Source of the DNA: Zoroaster sp. YZ-2022
Lineage: Eukaryota; Echinodermata; Asteroidea; Forcipulatida; Zoroasteridae
Direction: 5' to 3'
Assembly: GCA_029582265.1 (NCBI GenBank)
Contig: CM055823.1
Location: 8,416,020-8,480,019, forward strand
DNA length: 64,000 bases
Part shown: positions 1 through 10,338 of the stretch, piece by piece
How the letters are laid out: every line of letters starts with the position of its first letter
How positions within the stretch are numbered: position 1 is the stretch's first letter
The notes under the pieces: generated by a model
What the model was told of the DNA's origin: nothing
Databases searched by the model: none
What the model saw: only the letters and a program-made list of their open reading frames with translations
Translations under genes and position numbers: made by a program

Positions 1-135
1 TGAACACCATACAAGTACCATGGGGTCTCAAGAAATACCATGGGAATACCATGGGGACAATTTGAACCCCATACATGCCATAGGAACACCATGGGGTCTC
101 GAGAAATACCATGGGAACACATTGGGGCTCTTTGA
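1..135. repeat. Degenerate CCATGGGG-type repeat
   Basis: Several spaced copies of ACCATGGGG / ACCATGGGA are separated by GTCTC-AGAAAT spacers. They use the same core word as the clean 24-bp array at 3323-3603, so this looks like a decayed or related copy. No coding function is supported. Confidence 0.5.
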
Positions 136-984
136 GACTTTCATGGCAACAACTTCAACAAAAATGGAGGTTGATCTAACCATGGCCAAGACAGCAATTA
201 TGGAACAATGTTCTTCACCAAATGATAAAATATCGTTTGTACGTGGACCGACTCCGGGGGCGACCAGTCCATGCGGTACCGGTCATGGACGGTTAGTAAA
301 AATAGTAATACTAGGCTCGACAAAGACTACGTGAGCATTTGAGCGACCGACTATTCGCTAAATTTAGATGGAATGTATATTCTTGTAATTCTTTATTTTT
401 AAAGAAAGAAAATAAAAGGAAAACAACGATTAAGTTTTGTAACGGGGCTGATCATCATTTATAATATTGGACGCGTGTGGGTAGCTGTTTCGTGAATATC
501 ATTCAATGATGCGACATTAGGCGCCGTTTCCGGCGGTTTTTAACCTTTAACACAGGGATTTGTCATGAAGTTCAGCATTGTTCAATTTCATCAGGGCTGA
601 AACGAGCATGTAAAACGAGGGCGCATTTCAGCGCACATATGTGCGTAAACGTCATCGACATGTGGGGCCACGTACGTATGTGTATAAACTGTATGCACGA
701 TGTGTATCCAGTCGTCCTCCACTGGTACCCGGCTACACGTATGCTGTAACCACGTTATTCACAAGCATACGCGCAAGCGGACCAGCACTTAGAAGCGACA
801 CACGTGCATGTCACGTACACGTACATGTACGGTACGTGTATAACACACAGTATGTTCGTCAACCACTCAGTTTCTTTGTTTGAATTGTTGAATTGTGATT
901 TAGATTTTTCGACTTTCGCCCCTTGAACCTTGTCCTTTGACAGAATTTGTTTTTAGAGTAATATTATTTAGTATTAACGTTAGA
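136..984. other. Non-coding stretch upstream of the BEN gene
   Basis: No gene is seen. Positions about 785-850 are rich in alternating ACGT/GTAC/CATG words (for example ACGTACATGTACGGTACGTG), a common low-complexity pattern. It lies just upstream of the first BEN-gene exon and may include its promoter, but no TATA box or initiator can be singled out. Confidence 0.4.
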
Positions 985-3034
985 ATGCCTGTGTCAAAGT
1001 ACGCGTTGGTTCACTGGATATCATGATCGAGAAAAGCTGCATGACGCCGGTAAAGTGGTCAAGGTTTTTGCTGCCATTTTAGGAAAAAAGAACCCCTCGG
1101 CGGTTGGAACATGGAGGAAGAAAATAGATTTCTTCTCCATGGTTGGAAGAAGTATGATGGCAGAGTTATCCAGACGGATGGTAAGTGCCCTTCATCGATT
1201 CATAACTCATAGAAAAAATATTCCAAATTATTTTCGTGATATTTCAGAAATACGAGCCATCAGAATCAGATCATGGAGGCATGATCGACAAAACGCATGA
1301 AACTTTATAAAAGACTACAGTGTGTCAAGTTTCACTATTTCAATTTTTCTCCATGATGTGATTTGACCAGGCCTAAAATAATTACGCACATTACAATTAC
1401 CATTCTCTGTTTGTAGTTAAGTTTACCTGTCTGCCCAGAATGGTCATGTACATGTACCTAAACGTTCACCAAAAAATAAATAAATAAATAATGAAAAATC
1501 TTTGTACTAAACATGAAAGTATGGTTGTCATTTTTTCCCACTTTCAGAGCATGGAAATAAATTCCCATGAAATTGGTCAAAGATCAGAAGATAACAAAAA
1601 ATGTTGAGTTCAAATTCTTTCTCATGTGGTACAAAAGAAGACAAAAAATATCCCTCTAGTTTTCCCCCAATTTTTCGTTACTCAAGATTTTGTGGTCATA
1701 ATCTTCATACATTTTTGGTTTTCAGATAAACTCAGTGTCCTGCGGGCAGAGGAGGAGAAGTTCCTCACGGAAGTCTATTCTGATGAAGAGAACAGTCCGA
1801 GGATGTCACCGAGAGGTCACTGAAAACCAAATCCAAAGAGGAAAAGCCCATCTGATATTGACTTGGTATGTTCTTTTAATTGTAATATTTTTAGTATTTC
1901 ATTCATTGTTGGAATTATTTAAACATTTTGTATGATTTGGGGTGAGCGCACAGATCAAACTCACAGCCCTGATGCAGCATGTTGTACCGGTTCATTGTCT
2001 TACTGCATTTTGGTTTTTCCATTATAAATACCATTCTTAAAACATCCCTTTAGCAAGGAAAAGGGCCTTACCCCTTTAAGTCCAGGCTGGAACTTTTAAA
2101 TCTGTATTCGCTTCCATGCCACACAAATGTATATATACTTGTAAGCTTACTGGTTTTTTAACTAATTTTTTCTACCCGCAGTTGCCTGTTCACGTGCTGA
2201 AGAGGCCATGTACACACACCGACTATAAACAATTGACAAGAGATTTAATGTGTGCCCTCTTCACACGTGAGCAGATGGCGACGTGCTCTGTGATGGACAA
2301 AAAGGATATTGGTGCCCATTCGTCCAAACAGTTGTGGCCAAGCCTTCCCCAAGAAGAGGTCAAGGGTATCATATGTAAGTATGAATGGAGGATTTGATAC
2401 ACCATTGTAACATGTTCTTGCAAAATCAGATGAAACTTACCATACATAGGCAGTGACCGACAATAATACAATTACTAATTATATAAAAATCCCTACTTTT
2501 AACATTCTGAACTTCACAATGGAATGTGTAATTAGGTTAAAACAATTTATTCTTTAACAATCTACATTTGACCCTTGTCTGATTTTGCAAGAACACATCA
2601 CAATTACGTCTTTATTTGGAATCCTTAGCAACATTGACTTACATGACTATCATAAATTTGATTAAGTAGGCATATATGAGGATATCCCCACATCATGTGT
2701 TACACAAAATAAAGCTAGATGAAGAAAACCTTGTCTTTTCCCCACTGACAGTTTTCCTGAAAGCATGAGTGAACTGTAAATGGAAAAAAAAAATATTTTG
2801 AGACAATCAAATTTGTTGTTTGTCCTGCATGTGTACATTGTGTCTGTGTTTATCGTTTCGGTTTGTTTCGTGAGTTACTAAAGTGATTTTGAATATTTTT
2901 ATTTTTTTTTTGGTTTCAGATTATGTCAGCAAGCATTCCCGAGTGTGGAACCATCGCAAATCCGGCAGGTCATGGCGTATAAATTAAAAGACACAAGGAT
3001 GTCATCCATAAAAAAACTACATGGGGTGTGGTAG
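985..3034 (+). pseudogene. BEN-domain protein gene, four exons, disrupted
   Basis: Exons are about 985-1180, 1726-1865, 2182-2374 and 2920-3034. The junction phases match exactly: GAT-G|gtaagt to cag|AT (phase 1), TTG|gtatgt to gcag|TTG (phase 0), AT-T|gtaagt to cag|AT (phase 1). The N-terminus starts MPVSKYALVHWIS and exon 1 ends with a W-KKYDGRVIQTD segment. Exon 2 is acidic (AEEEKFLTEVYSDEE) and then basic. Exon 3 carries a BEN-like core (DLMCALFTREQMATCS, then EEVKGII) and exon 4 the BEN end (FPSVEPSQIRQVMAYKLKD). BEN domains bind DNA or protein partners in chromatin and transcription. Breaks: stops between the two readable parts of exon 1, one in-frame TGA in exon 2 after MSPRGH, and a one-base frame slip in exon 4 before FPSVE. 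Intact splice sites alongside coding breaks suggest a young pseudogene or assembly errors. Confidence 0.68.
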
Positions 3035-3146
3035 CCAATTTGCAGAGTTGGGGGGGACACTAACTTGTAACTTGTTAAACATTTTCCCTTTAAAAATTTT
3101 TTTTTTTTGTTCAATATACTTGCCAAAAGCCAAATGTTGTCTATCC

Positions 3147-3152
3147 AATAAA
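3147..3152 (+). terminator. Poly(A) signal AATAAA of the BEN gene
   Basis: A canonical AATAAA lies about 113 bases after the last BEN-frame stop codon (3032-3034). This is the expected spacing for a short 3' UTR. It is a short motif, so chance occurrence is possible. Confidence 0.4.
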
Positions 3153-3322
3153 TGTCTTACAGATAAATAACTCCAGAATCATGTCACATGTATCTGATCA
3201 TTTGGTAAATTTTGTTTCATTTTACATTATATAAATCATGGATCATGGCTGATGTACACAATATTGTTTGTCTACATGGGTTGTGTGAAACACCATCGAA
3301 CTTCATGGAGTGCTTGTGGGAC

Positions 3323-3770
3323 AAAACACCATGGGATGTATGGGGAAAAACACCATGGGGTGAATGGGGAAAAACACCATGGGGTGTATGGGGGAAAACA
3401 CCATGGGGTGTATGGGGAAAAACACCATGGGGTGTATGGGGAAAAACACCATGGGGTGTATGGGGAAAAACACCATGGGGTGTATGGGGAAAAACACCAT
3501 GGGGTGTATGGGGAAAAACACCATGGGGTGTATGGGGAAAAACACCATGGGGTGTATGGGGAAAAACACCATGGGGTGTATGGGGAAAAACACCATGGGG
3601 TAGGCCTATATGGGGAAAAACACCATGCGGAACATGGGAAATTGTCCCAGGTGCATGGGGAAATACCCCATGGGGTACATGGGGTCCAAATTCTCCTTGG
3701 GTTCCCATGGGGATTTCCCATGGGAAATCCCCATGTGGTTTCCCATGGGAAATCGCCATGGGAAATTTTT
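3323..3770. repeat. 24-bp minisatellite with CCATGGGG core
   Basis: About 11-12 units of a 24-bp repeat (ACACCATGGGGTGTATGGGG plus AAAA) run from 3323 to 3603 with nearly perfect identity. They then decay into spaced CCATGGG / CCCATGGGG words to about 3770. Because 24 is divisible by three, several frames stay open on both strands; the resulting 8-residue peptide repeats (KTPWGVWG and others) have no gene context and I treat them as artefacts. Confidence 0.9.
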
Positions 3771-3778
3771 GTAAGGGT

Positions 3779-4165
3779 GTGCCTTTGAGCATCAGTTTGG
3801 TGGATACATGCGCTGTATAAGTCCACATTATTATAATCCTTTTCTTTGATTACAGTTTATTAATGGGCTGGTCAGAACGAGTGCGTCCAGTTTATAGCAA
3901 AAGCACTTGATGAGTCACCTTCTGTCTTAATAATATGCGCCTTGAGCACCACTCAGTTGGTGGATACATGCGCTGTATAAGTCCACATTATTATTATCCT
4001 TTTCTTTGATTGCAGTTTTATTAATGGGCTGGTCAGAACGAGTGCGTCCAGTTTATAGCAAAAGCACTTGATGAGTCACCTTCTGTCTTAATAATATGCG
4101 CCTTGAGCACCACTCAGTTGGTGGATACGTGCGCTATATAAGTCCACACATTATTATTATTATTA
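3779..4165 (+). repeat. Tandem duplication of a SINE 3' tail module (~161 bp)
   Basis: The module begins with GCGCCTTGAGCACCACTCAG and TTGGTGGATACATGCGCTGT, runs through a TTAATGGGCTGGTCAGAACG segment and restarts. Starts lie at about 3779, 3937 and 4098; the last copy ends in (ATT)n. The first 60 bases are the 3' tail shared with the SINEs at 15998 and 29506, without the tRNA-like head. Confidence 0.75.
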
Positions 4166-4267
4166 ATATTAATCATGGGCGTCTGCCCAGTAGGTCCTTG
4201 GTGGTGTTGTTTTTAACCTTGCCCATTCTCAAGATTAAAATCAAAGACAACAATTTGTTAACAGTAT

Positions 4268-4490
4268 AGGAAGTGGCCAAGTGGAATTCCTCAGGACTCT
4301 TGCCCAAATGGACTTAGGTTCAATTCCCAATGAGATTTTTGTTGTTTACTTTGTTACTTTGACAGGATCCATTCTAAGGTAATAATTAACATCCAACGTA
4401 TCATTTTTTAAACAGGAGGAAGTGGTGATATGGAAATCCTCGGGACTTTTGCCTAGAAGATCCGGCATTCAGTTCCCAGATTGGTGGAGA
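4268..4490 (+). mobile_element. Two tandem tRNA-like SINE heads
   Basis: At 4268-4336 an A-box-like TGGCCAAGTGG and a B-box-like GGTTCAATTCC are spaced as in a tRNA with a long variable arm. At 4416-4486 a more decayed copy has TGGTGATATGG and ATTCAGTTCC. Both share CTC-GGACT-TTGCC between the boxes. They look like tRNA(Leu/Ser)-derived SINE heads, not functional tRNA genes, because stem pairing is poor. Confidence 0.5.
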
Positions 4491-4983
4491 ATGTGCCTCA
4501 TTTTTGATGATTACTTATGACAATTTTCATATTGTCACAGTTTTACGATGGGCAGGCATGACGTCTGAATAACCTGGACTACAATGTCCTGAGATACAGT
4601 CTGACTTGAAGCTCCCCTCAATTCAAAACTATTATGAGCACGATTTTGATTATTATTATATTTTGTATATAATTCCCCTCATACGATACTTCAACATTTA
4701 GTAAGATCTTAATAGTTAAATCTGTCATGCATTTGCATAGTGTATCAGACCCACAAAAGTCTCTTGTTTCTGGTCTCGGCGTGCGTCGCCTCATCAGACC
4801 CGCGCGTCGGCATTTTGATGTTTTGATTTTTGATTTTTGCTATGAATCTGCCGTGCTGTGTTTTAAACGACTTTTTCACATTGGGGTATAAACGTTTGCC
4901 TGATTTGTGAGGCTTCTCTTAGCCACCATACTTTATGTATGGAGAATTTGGTCTATTTCCAATAACCGCGTATATACATCACT
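4491..4983. other. Non-coding stretch without recognisable feature
   Basis: No open frame of note, no tRNA-like boxes and no tandem repeat are visible between the SINE heads and the A-rich tract. Confidence 0.4.
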
Positions 4984-4996
4984 TATTTCACTGGCT

Positions 4997-5110
4997 GGCA
5001 AAAAACAAACAAACTAAAAAAAATAACAAAACAACAAACAACAAACAACAAAACAACAAAACACACTAAAAACAAACAAACAAACAAAGACAAAAACAAA
5101 CAAAAACGCA
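4997..5110. repeat. A-rich (CAAA/CAACAAA)n simple repeat
   Basis: A run of AAACAAAC and ACAACAAA words covers roughly 110 bases. It is low-complexity sequence. Confidence 0.75.
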
Positions 5111-5138
5111 TCACCACACCGTAATAGAGAAATTAAAG

Positions 5139-5222
5139 GAACAATATCATCACGATCAAGAGGACATGGAATCAGAGTGCCAGTTTTAGATTAACTCAGT
5201 GACTGAAAATAATAATACAAGG
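5139..5222 (+). mobile_element. MITE left end (same family as 31203-31410)
   Basis: TTAAAGGAACAATATCATCA is followed by GACATGGAATCAGAGTG and TTAACTCAGTGACTG. It matches the left end of the complete MITE at 31203 (TTTAAAGGGACAATTGTCAT, then GGCATGGAATCAGAGTG). The element is interrupted here by the SINE at 5226. Confidence 0.65.
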
Positions 5223-5225
5223 TCA

Positions 5226-5582
5226 TGGAGTGCCATGGTCGAGCGGTTTAGTGCATCGGATTTGTGTTCTGATGGTTGAGTCGTCAGAATGTGGGTTCGA
5301 ATCCCAACCGCGATCGTGGTACTTGTGTCCTTGAGCAAGACACTTTACCATAATTGCTTCTCTCCACCCAGGAGTAAATGGGTACCTGTGAGGGCAGAGT
5401 TGGTTGTTGTGTTTAATTAGCACATATGCGCCGAAATGGCAGCAATTGAGCTGTATACTCCCCAGGGAGCTGAGATGGTTTCTGGAATGATTTATGCGCC
5501 TGATGAGCAGGGGTAATAATGTACAGCGCTTTGATACCTTGTTTAAAAGCGCTTTAAAATGCCCGACATTATTATTATTATT
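5226..5582 (+). mobile_element. tRNA-derived SINE, full length, LINE-like tail
   Basis: The tRNA-like head contains TGGTCGAGCGGTTTAG (A box) and GGTTCGAATCC (B box) with a long variable arm, which suggests tRNA(Leu/Ser) ancestry. The body contains TTGCTTCTCTCCACCCAGGA and TGAGCTGTATACTCCCCAGG, shared with the SINEs at 15998 and 29506. Its 3' tail (ACAGCGCTTTGATACCTTG, AAGCGCTTT, then (ATT)n) differs from the tails of those two and resembles the 3' end of the LINE at 34500-36925. That is the pattern expected if the SINE is copied by that LINE's reverse transcriptase. Confidence 0.88.
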
Positions 5583-8325
5583 CACGGGCGTAAACAGTGT
5601 CCCTTTGTGGGCCACTCCAATTCCATACCCTGTCGATTGTGATGGCAGTGACCCTTTATGGGCCACTCCGATTCCATGCACTGTCCACTTGACGATAATG
5701 TCCCTTTAAGTGCCACTCCGATTCCATGCCCTGTCGATTGTGACAACAGTGTCCCTTTAAGTGCCACTCTAATTCCATGCCCTGTCGATTGTGATGACAG
5801 TGTCCCTTTAAGTGCCATGCCCTGTCAATTGTGACGACAGTGTCCCTTTAAATGACACTCCGATTCCATGCCCTGTCGATTGTGACAACAGTGTCCCTTT
5901 AAGTGCCACTCCGATTCCATGCCCTGTCTATTGTGACGACAGTGTCCCTTTAAGTGCCACTCCGATTCCATGCCCTGTTTATTTTGATGATAATGTCCCT
6001 TTAAGTGCCACTCCGATTCCATACCCTGTCGATTGTGATGACAGTGTCCCTTTAAGTGCCACTCCGATTCCATGCCCTGTCGATTGTGATAGTGTCCCTT
6101 TAAGTGCCACTACGATTCCATGCCCTGTCAATTGTGACGACAGTTCCCTTTAAGTGACACTCCGATTCCATGCCCTGTCGATTGTGACGACAGTTCCCTT
6201 TAAGTGTCACTCTGATTCCATACCCTGACGACAGTCTCCCTTTAAGTGCCACTCCGATTCCATGCCCTGTCTATTTTGATGACAATGTCGCTTTAAATGT
6301 CACTCCGATTCCATGCCCTGTCGACAGACGACAGTGTCCCTTTAAGCCACTCCGATTCCATGACCTGTCGATTGTGACGACAGTGTCCCTTTAAGTGTCA
6401 CTCCGATTCCATGCCCTGTCGATTGTGACGACAGTCTCCCTTTAAGTGCCACTCCGATTCCATGCCCTGTCTATTTTGACGACAATGTCGCTTTAAGTGT
6501 CACTCCGATTCCATGCCCTGGCGATTGTGACGACAGTGTCCCTTTAAGTGCCATTCCGATTCCATGCCCTGTCTATTTTGACGACAATGTCGCTTTAAGT
6601 GTCACTCCGATTCCATGCCCTGTCGATTGTGACGACAGTGTCCCTTTAAGTGCCATTCCGATTCCATGCCCTGTCTATTTTGACGACAATGTCGCTTTCA
6701 GTGCCACTCCGATTCCATGCCCTGTCTATTTTGACGACAATTTCCCTTTAAGTGCCACTCCGATTCCATGCCCTGTCGATTGTGACAACAGTGTCCCTTT
6801 AATGCCACCTGATTCCATGCCCTGTCGATTGTGATGACAGTGTCCCTTTTAAGTGCCACCTCGATTCCATGCCCTGTCCATTTTGTTGATAATGTCCCTT
6901 TAAGTGCCACTCCGATTCCATGCCCTGTCGATTGTGACGACAGTGTCCCTTTAAGTGCCACTCCGATTCCATGCCCTGTCTATTTTGACGACAATGTCGC
7001 TTTAAATGTCACTCCGATTCCATGCCCTGTCGATTGTGACGACAGTGTCCCTTTAAGTGCCACTCCGATTCCATGTCCTGTCAATTGTGACAACAGTGTC
7101 CCTTTAAGTGCCACTACGATTCCATGCCCTGTCAATTGTGACGACAGTTCCCTTTAAGTGACACTCCGATTCCATGCCCTGTCGATTGTGACGACAGTTC
7201 CCCTTAAGTGTCACTCTGATTCCATACCCTGACGACAGTCTCCCTTTAAGTGCCACTCCGATTCCATGCCCTGTCTATTTTGACGACAATGTCGCTTTAA
7301 GTGTCACTCCGATTCCATGCCCTGGCGATTGTGACGACAGTGTCCCTTTAAGTGCCATTCCGATTCCATGCCCTGTCTATTTTGACGACAATGTCGCTTT
7401 AAGTGTCACTCCGATTCCATGCCCTGTCGATTGTGACGACAGTGTCCCTTTAAGTGCCATTCCGATTCCATGCCCTGTCTATTTTGACGACAATGTCGCT
7501 TTCAGTGCCACTCCGATTCCATGCCCTGTCTATTTTGACGACAATTTCCCTTTAAGTGCCACTCCGATTCCATGCCCTGTCGATTGTGACAACAGTGTCC
7601 CTTTAAGTGCCACTCCGATTCCATGCCCTGTCGATTGTGATGACAGTGTCCCTTTAAGTGCCACTCCGATTCCATGCCCTGTCCATTTTGTTGATAATGT
7701 CCCTTTAAGTGCCACTCCGATTCCATGCCCTGTCGATTGTGACGACAGTGTCCCTTTAAGTGCCACTCCGATTCCATGCCCTGTCTATTTTGACGACAAT
7801 GTCGCTTTAAATGTCACTCCGATTCCATGCCCTGTCGATTGTGACGACAGTGTCCCTTTAAGTGCCACTCCGATTCCATGTCCTGTCAATTGTGACAACA
7901 GTGTCCCTTTAAGTGCCACTACGATTCCATGCCCTGTCAATTGTGACGACAGTTCCCTTTAAGTGACACTCCGATTCCATGCCCTGTCGATTGTGACGAC
8001 AGTTCCCCTTAAGTGTCACTCTGATTCCATACCCTGACGACAGTCTCCCTTTAAGTGCCACTCCGATTCCATGCCCTGTCTATTTTGACGACAATGTCGC
8101 TTTAAATGTCACTCCGATTCCATGCCCTGTCGATTGTGATGACAGTGTCCCTATTAAGTGCCATGCCCTGTCAATTGTGACGACAGTGTCCCTTTAAATG
8201 ACACTCCGATTCCATGCCCTGTCGATTGTGACGACAGTGTCCCTATTAAGTGCCATGCCCTGTCAATTGTGACGACAGTGTCCCTTTAAGTGTCACTCCA
8301 ATTCCATATGTCCTGTCGATTGTAT
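5583..8325. repeat. 51-bp satellite array, about 53 units
   Basis: The unit is about 51 bp: GTGTCCCTTTAAGTGCCACT, CCGATTCCATGCCCTGTC, GATTGTGACGACA. Units alternate between GATTGTGACGACAGTGTCC and TATTTTGACGACAATGTCG types and include a few short deletions. Fifty-one is divisible by three, so pseudo-frames of 17-residue repeats are open on both strands and are not genes. Read on the minus strand, the unit (TTAAAGGGACA, GACAGGGCATGGAATC, GGAGTG) matches the left terminus of the MITE at 31203, so the array seems to have been amplified from that terminus. A higher-order repeat of 804 bp is visible between about 6340 and 7940. Confidence 0.92.
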
Positions 8326-9141
8326 TATGTGCACTTGTTTGCATTATGCCTATACAGTCGGACAGAAATGAGCTGTCATTAAGTTCTTATCTTGATAATT
8401 ATTTGACTGCAACAGAAAGAATATTGGGGGCGCCGAAAGCACGACCAAACTTTATAGTCAAATGGACAAATTTTTCAACCACTAAATATGCATAGTGCCC
8501 TCTATAGTTTGTATTTTTCGAGCCCTGAGCCCGGGAATATTTTTTCAGTTCAACAACCGGAAGACAAGGTCAAATTGTGGTCATGTCTGTGTAACTTTTG
8601 CTGTTTTTTTCTAGACCTATCCGATGAAAGACTTACCCCTTGTGAATTTTTTCATTTTGTTCATATAATTTGCCAAATGTGTGATGACAAAAATTGGCAT
8701 GACTTACCCCTTGTGATTTGTATTTTTTGTAGAAAATGTGTAGAATCTGCCAAAATCTTTATGGAAAAAAATTGGCAAGACTTACCCCTTGTAATTTTTA
8801 TTCATATAATTGGCCCATTAAAAAATAATAATAAATTAAGAAAATTTGTAAAAAGTCTTGTACTTTTATTTCAAAATGTTCGCAAATTATACGAATAAAA
8901 TGTAAAAACAAAATCACAAAGGGCAAGTCTTGCAATGTTTTCTCTTGAAATTGACAAAATAATTTTTTGACAAAAGCAAATTTAAAGAAAAGATTTCCAA
9001 GACTTATCCTTTTGAATCTTTGATTCTGTTCATATGAGAGTAAGACTTACTCCTTGTAATGTTTTCATTTGTTTCAAATTCACAGAGGAGGAGAGGGGTA
9101 TGAGAAGGATAAGAAGTCATCATCTACCGATATCCACAAAA
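8326..9141. repeat. Degenerate ~100-bp repeats, AT-rich
   Basis: GACTTACCCCTTGTGAATTT-type segments recur at about 8629, 8701, 8779, 9000 and 9045, alternating with ATTGGCA / CATATAATT segments. It looks like an old, decayed tandem repeat. Open frames here (for example 8488-8898) are low complexity and not convincing genes. Confidence 0.5.
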
Positions 9142-9204
9142 TCATATACGAAACTGTTTTGGACATAAATATGTGATACGACAAAATAAAATTGCAAGTG
9201 CTAG

Positions 9205-9700
9205 ATACAATAATTTATCTTCATGTAAAAACAATTTTTTTAAATAATGTATGAGTAATGATTTAAATGCAAAGCATTTACTAAATATATAAATATATAA
9301 GCTAGCATCTTGCGCAAAAAAAATTTCCAAGCAAGAAAAATTCAATAAGTTTCAACATTTACTCCTTTTTACTAATTTAAAAATCCAAACATTTTAGAAT
9401 TACTAGCAAATTCTTCAAATTCATTTTTATATCACATTAAACCATTACTTAATTTGATTCATTTGGATGATACAATCATTTATCTTCATGTAAAAACAAT
9501 TTGCTGAATAAGGTATGAGTAATTATTGAAATGCATCTACTCAATATATTTTAGCATAAGCCAACATTTTCCCAGCAAGAAGTATCAATACTTTCAATTT
9601 CTTCAGTATTTTTACTCATTTAAAATTCCAATAATTTTAGAATTTTTATATCACATTAAATCATTACTTAATTTGATTCATTTGGATGATAGTAAATGAT
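9205..9700. repeat. Imperfect direct duplication (~230-265 bp)
   Basis: TTTATCTTCATGTAAAAACA occurs near 9216 and 9480, and a TTTTTATATCACATTAA, ATTACTTAATTTGATTCATT block occurs near 9425 and 9647. The two copies have diverged and are AT-rich. Confidence 0.6.
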
Positions 9701-9703
9701 CAC

Positions 9704-9920
9704 TAACTTAAATGGACAATATTGTCATGATCAGAGCAGACTTTCAACATGGCATGGAAATTGGTGTCCTAGTTAAAGATGACTAAAAATAACTTGCTCA
9801 TTTATGCAGCAGCATCGGTAATATGACCTCATGTGGTGTATTATTTCACTCATCAAGTTAATCTAAAACTAGCACTCTGATTTCCATGCCCTGTTGATCA
9901 TCATGAAATTTTCCCTAAAA
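9704..9920 (-). mobile_element. MITE of the TTTAAAGGGACA family, inverted copy
   Basis: The right part (CACTCTGATTTCCATGCCCT, GTTGATCAT, TTTTCCCTAAA) is the reverse complement of the left end of the MITE at 31203. The middle shares CATTTATGCAGCAGCA and CTAGTTAAAGATG with it. It is an older, diverged member of the family that seeded the 51-bp satellite. Confidence 0.65.
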
Positions 9921-9944
9921 ATTACCAAAGGTGTCACTCCTTAA

Positions 9945-10146
9945 CCCTAACCCCTCTAGGTATTCTGGCTTGGAACTTTCCTTAATCCTCAAATCCTCCG
10001 GTGCACTTTTGTCAACATATTCAAAAAGAATCATGCATTTTCGTTGATCTTTCATTTTCAGCACTTTTGGCCTGTACTTCTTGCCAGGTAGTAATTTTGT
10101 CCCATTTGAAGAGGTGAAAGTACCAGTTTCCAAAAGTAAAACTTGT
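9945..10146 (-). CDS. Unidentified coding-like fragment
   Basis: A minus-strand frame reads LLPGKKYRPKVLKMKDQRK, ILFEYVDKSAPEDLRIKES and SKPEYLEGL, with normal-looking amino acid composition unlike the AT-rich noise around it. I do not recognise the family. It is about 65 residues and lacks clear splice sites. A foldback element begins directly upstream on the minus strand (10169-10326), so the fragment may be the remains of a gene or transposon ORF split by that insertion. A chance open frame cannot be excluded. Confidence 0.25.
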
Positions 10147-10168
10147 AGCTTTGCATGGTGAGGATGAT

Positions 10169-10326
10169 AAGTAAGACTAGTTGCGGTGACACCATGTGGA
10201 ATCTCAATTGAGTAGTACCAGTTCTGAAAAGAACTGAGGTTGTACCTCTAGTTCTTTTCAGAACTACAGGTGTAATTACTACTCAATTGAGATTCCACAT
10301 GGTGTCACCGCAATTAGTCTTACTTA
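10169..10326. mobile_element. Foldback element with ~48-bp inverted arms
   Basis: TAAGTAAGACTAGTTGCGGT, GACACCATGTGGAATC, TCAATTGAGTAG on the left is repeated inverted on the right. The centre is itself palindromic (CAGTTCTGAAAAGAACTG against AGTTCTTTTCAGAACT). A 13-bp direct repeat AGTTTCCAAAAGT sits at 10125-10137 and 10326-10338; it may be a target duplication of a slightly larger insertion. The RNA would form a near-perfect hairpin. Confidence 0.8.
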
Positions 10327-10338
10327 GTTTCCAAAAGT

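Noticed and set aside
3212..3828. Long open frames on both strands encoding KTPWGVWG- and HTPHGVFP-type repeats
   Set aside because: They come from a 24-bp tandem array whose period is divisible by three; there is no gene context and several competing frames are open.
5226..5320. Functional tRNA gene at the SINE head
   Set aside because: A and B boxes are present but cloverleaf stems pair poorly, and the unit is followed by the common SINE body in three copies.
5812..7777. Frames encoding VPLSATPIPCPVDCDDS-type 17-residue repeats and their antisense
   Set aside because: Products of the 51-bp satellite; stops and indels occur irregularly and no start or splice context fits.
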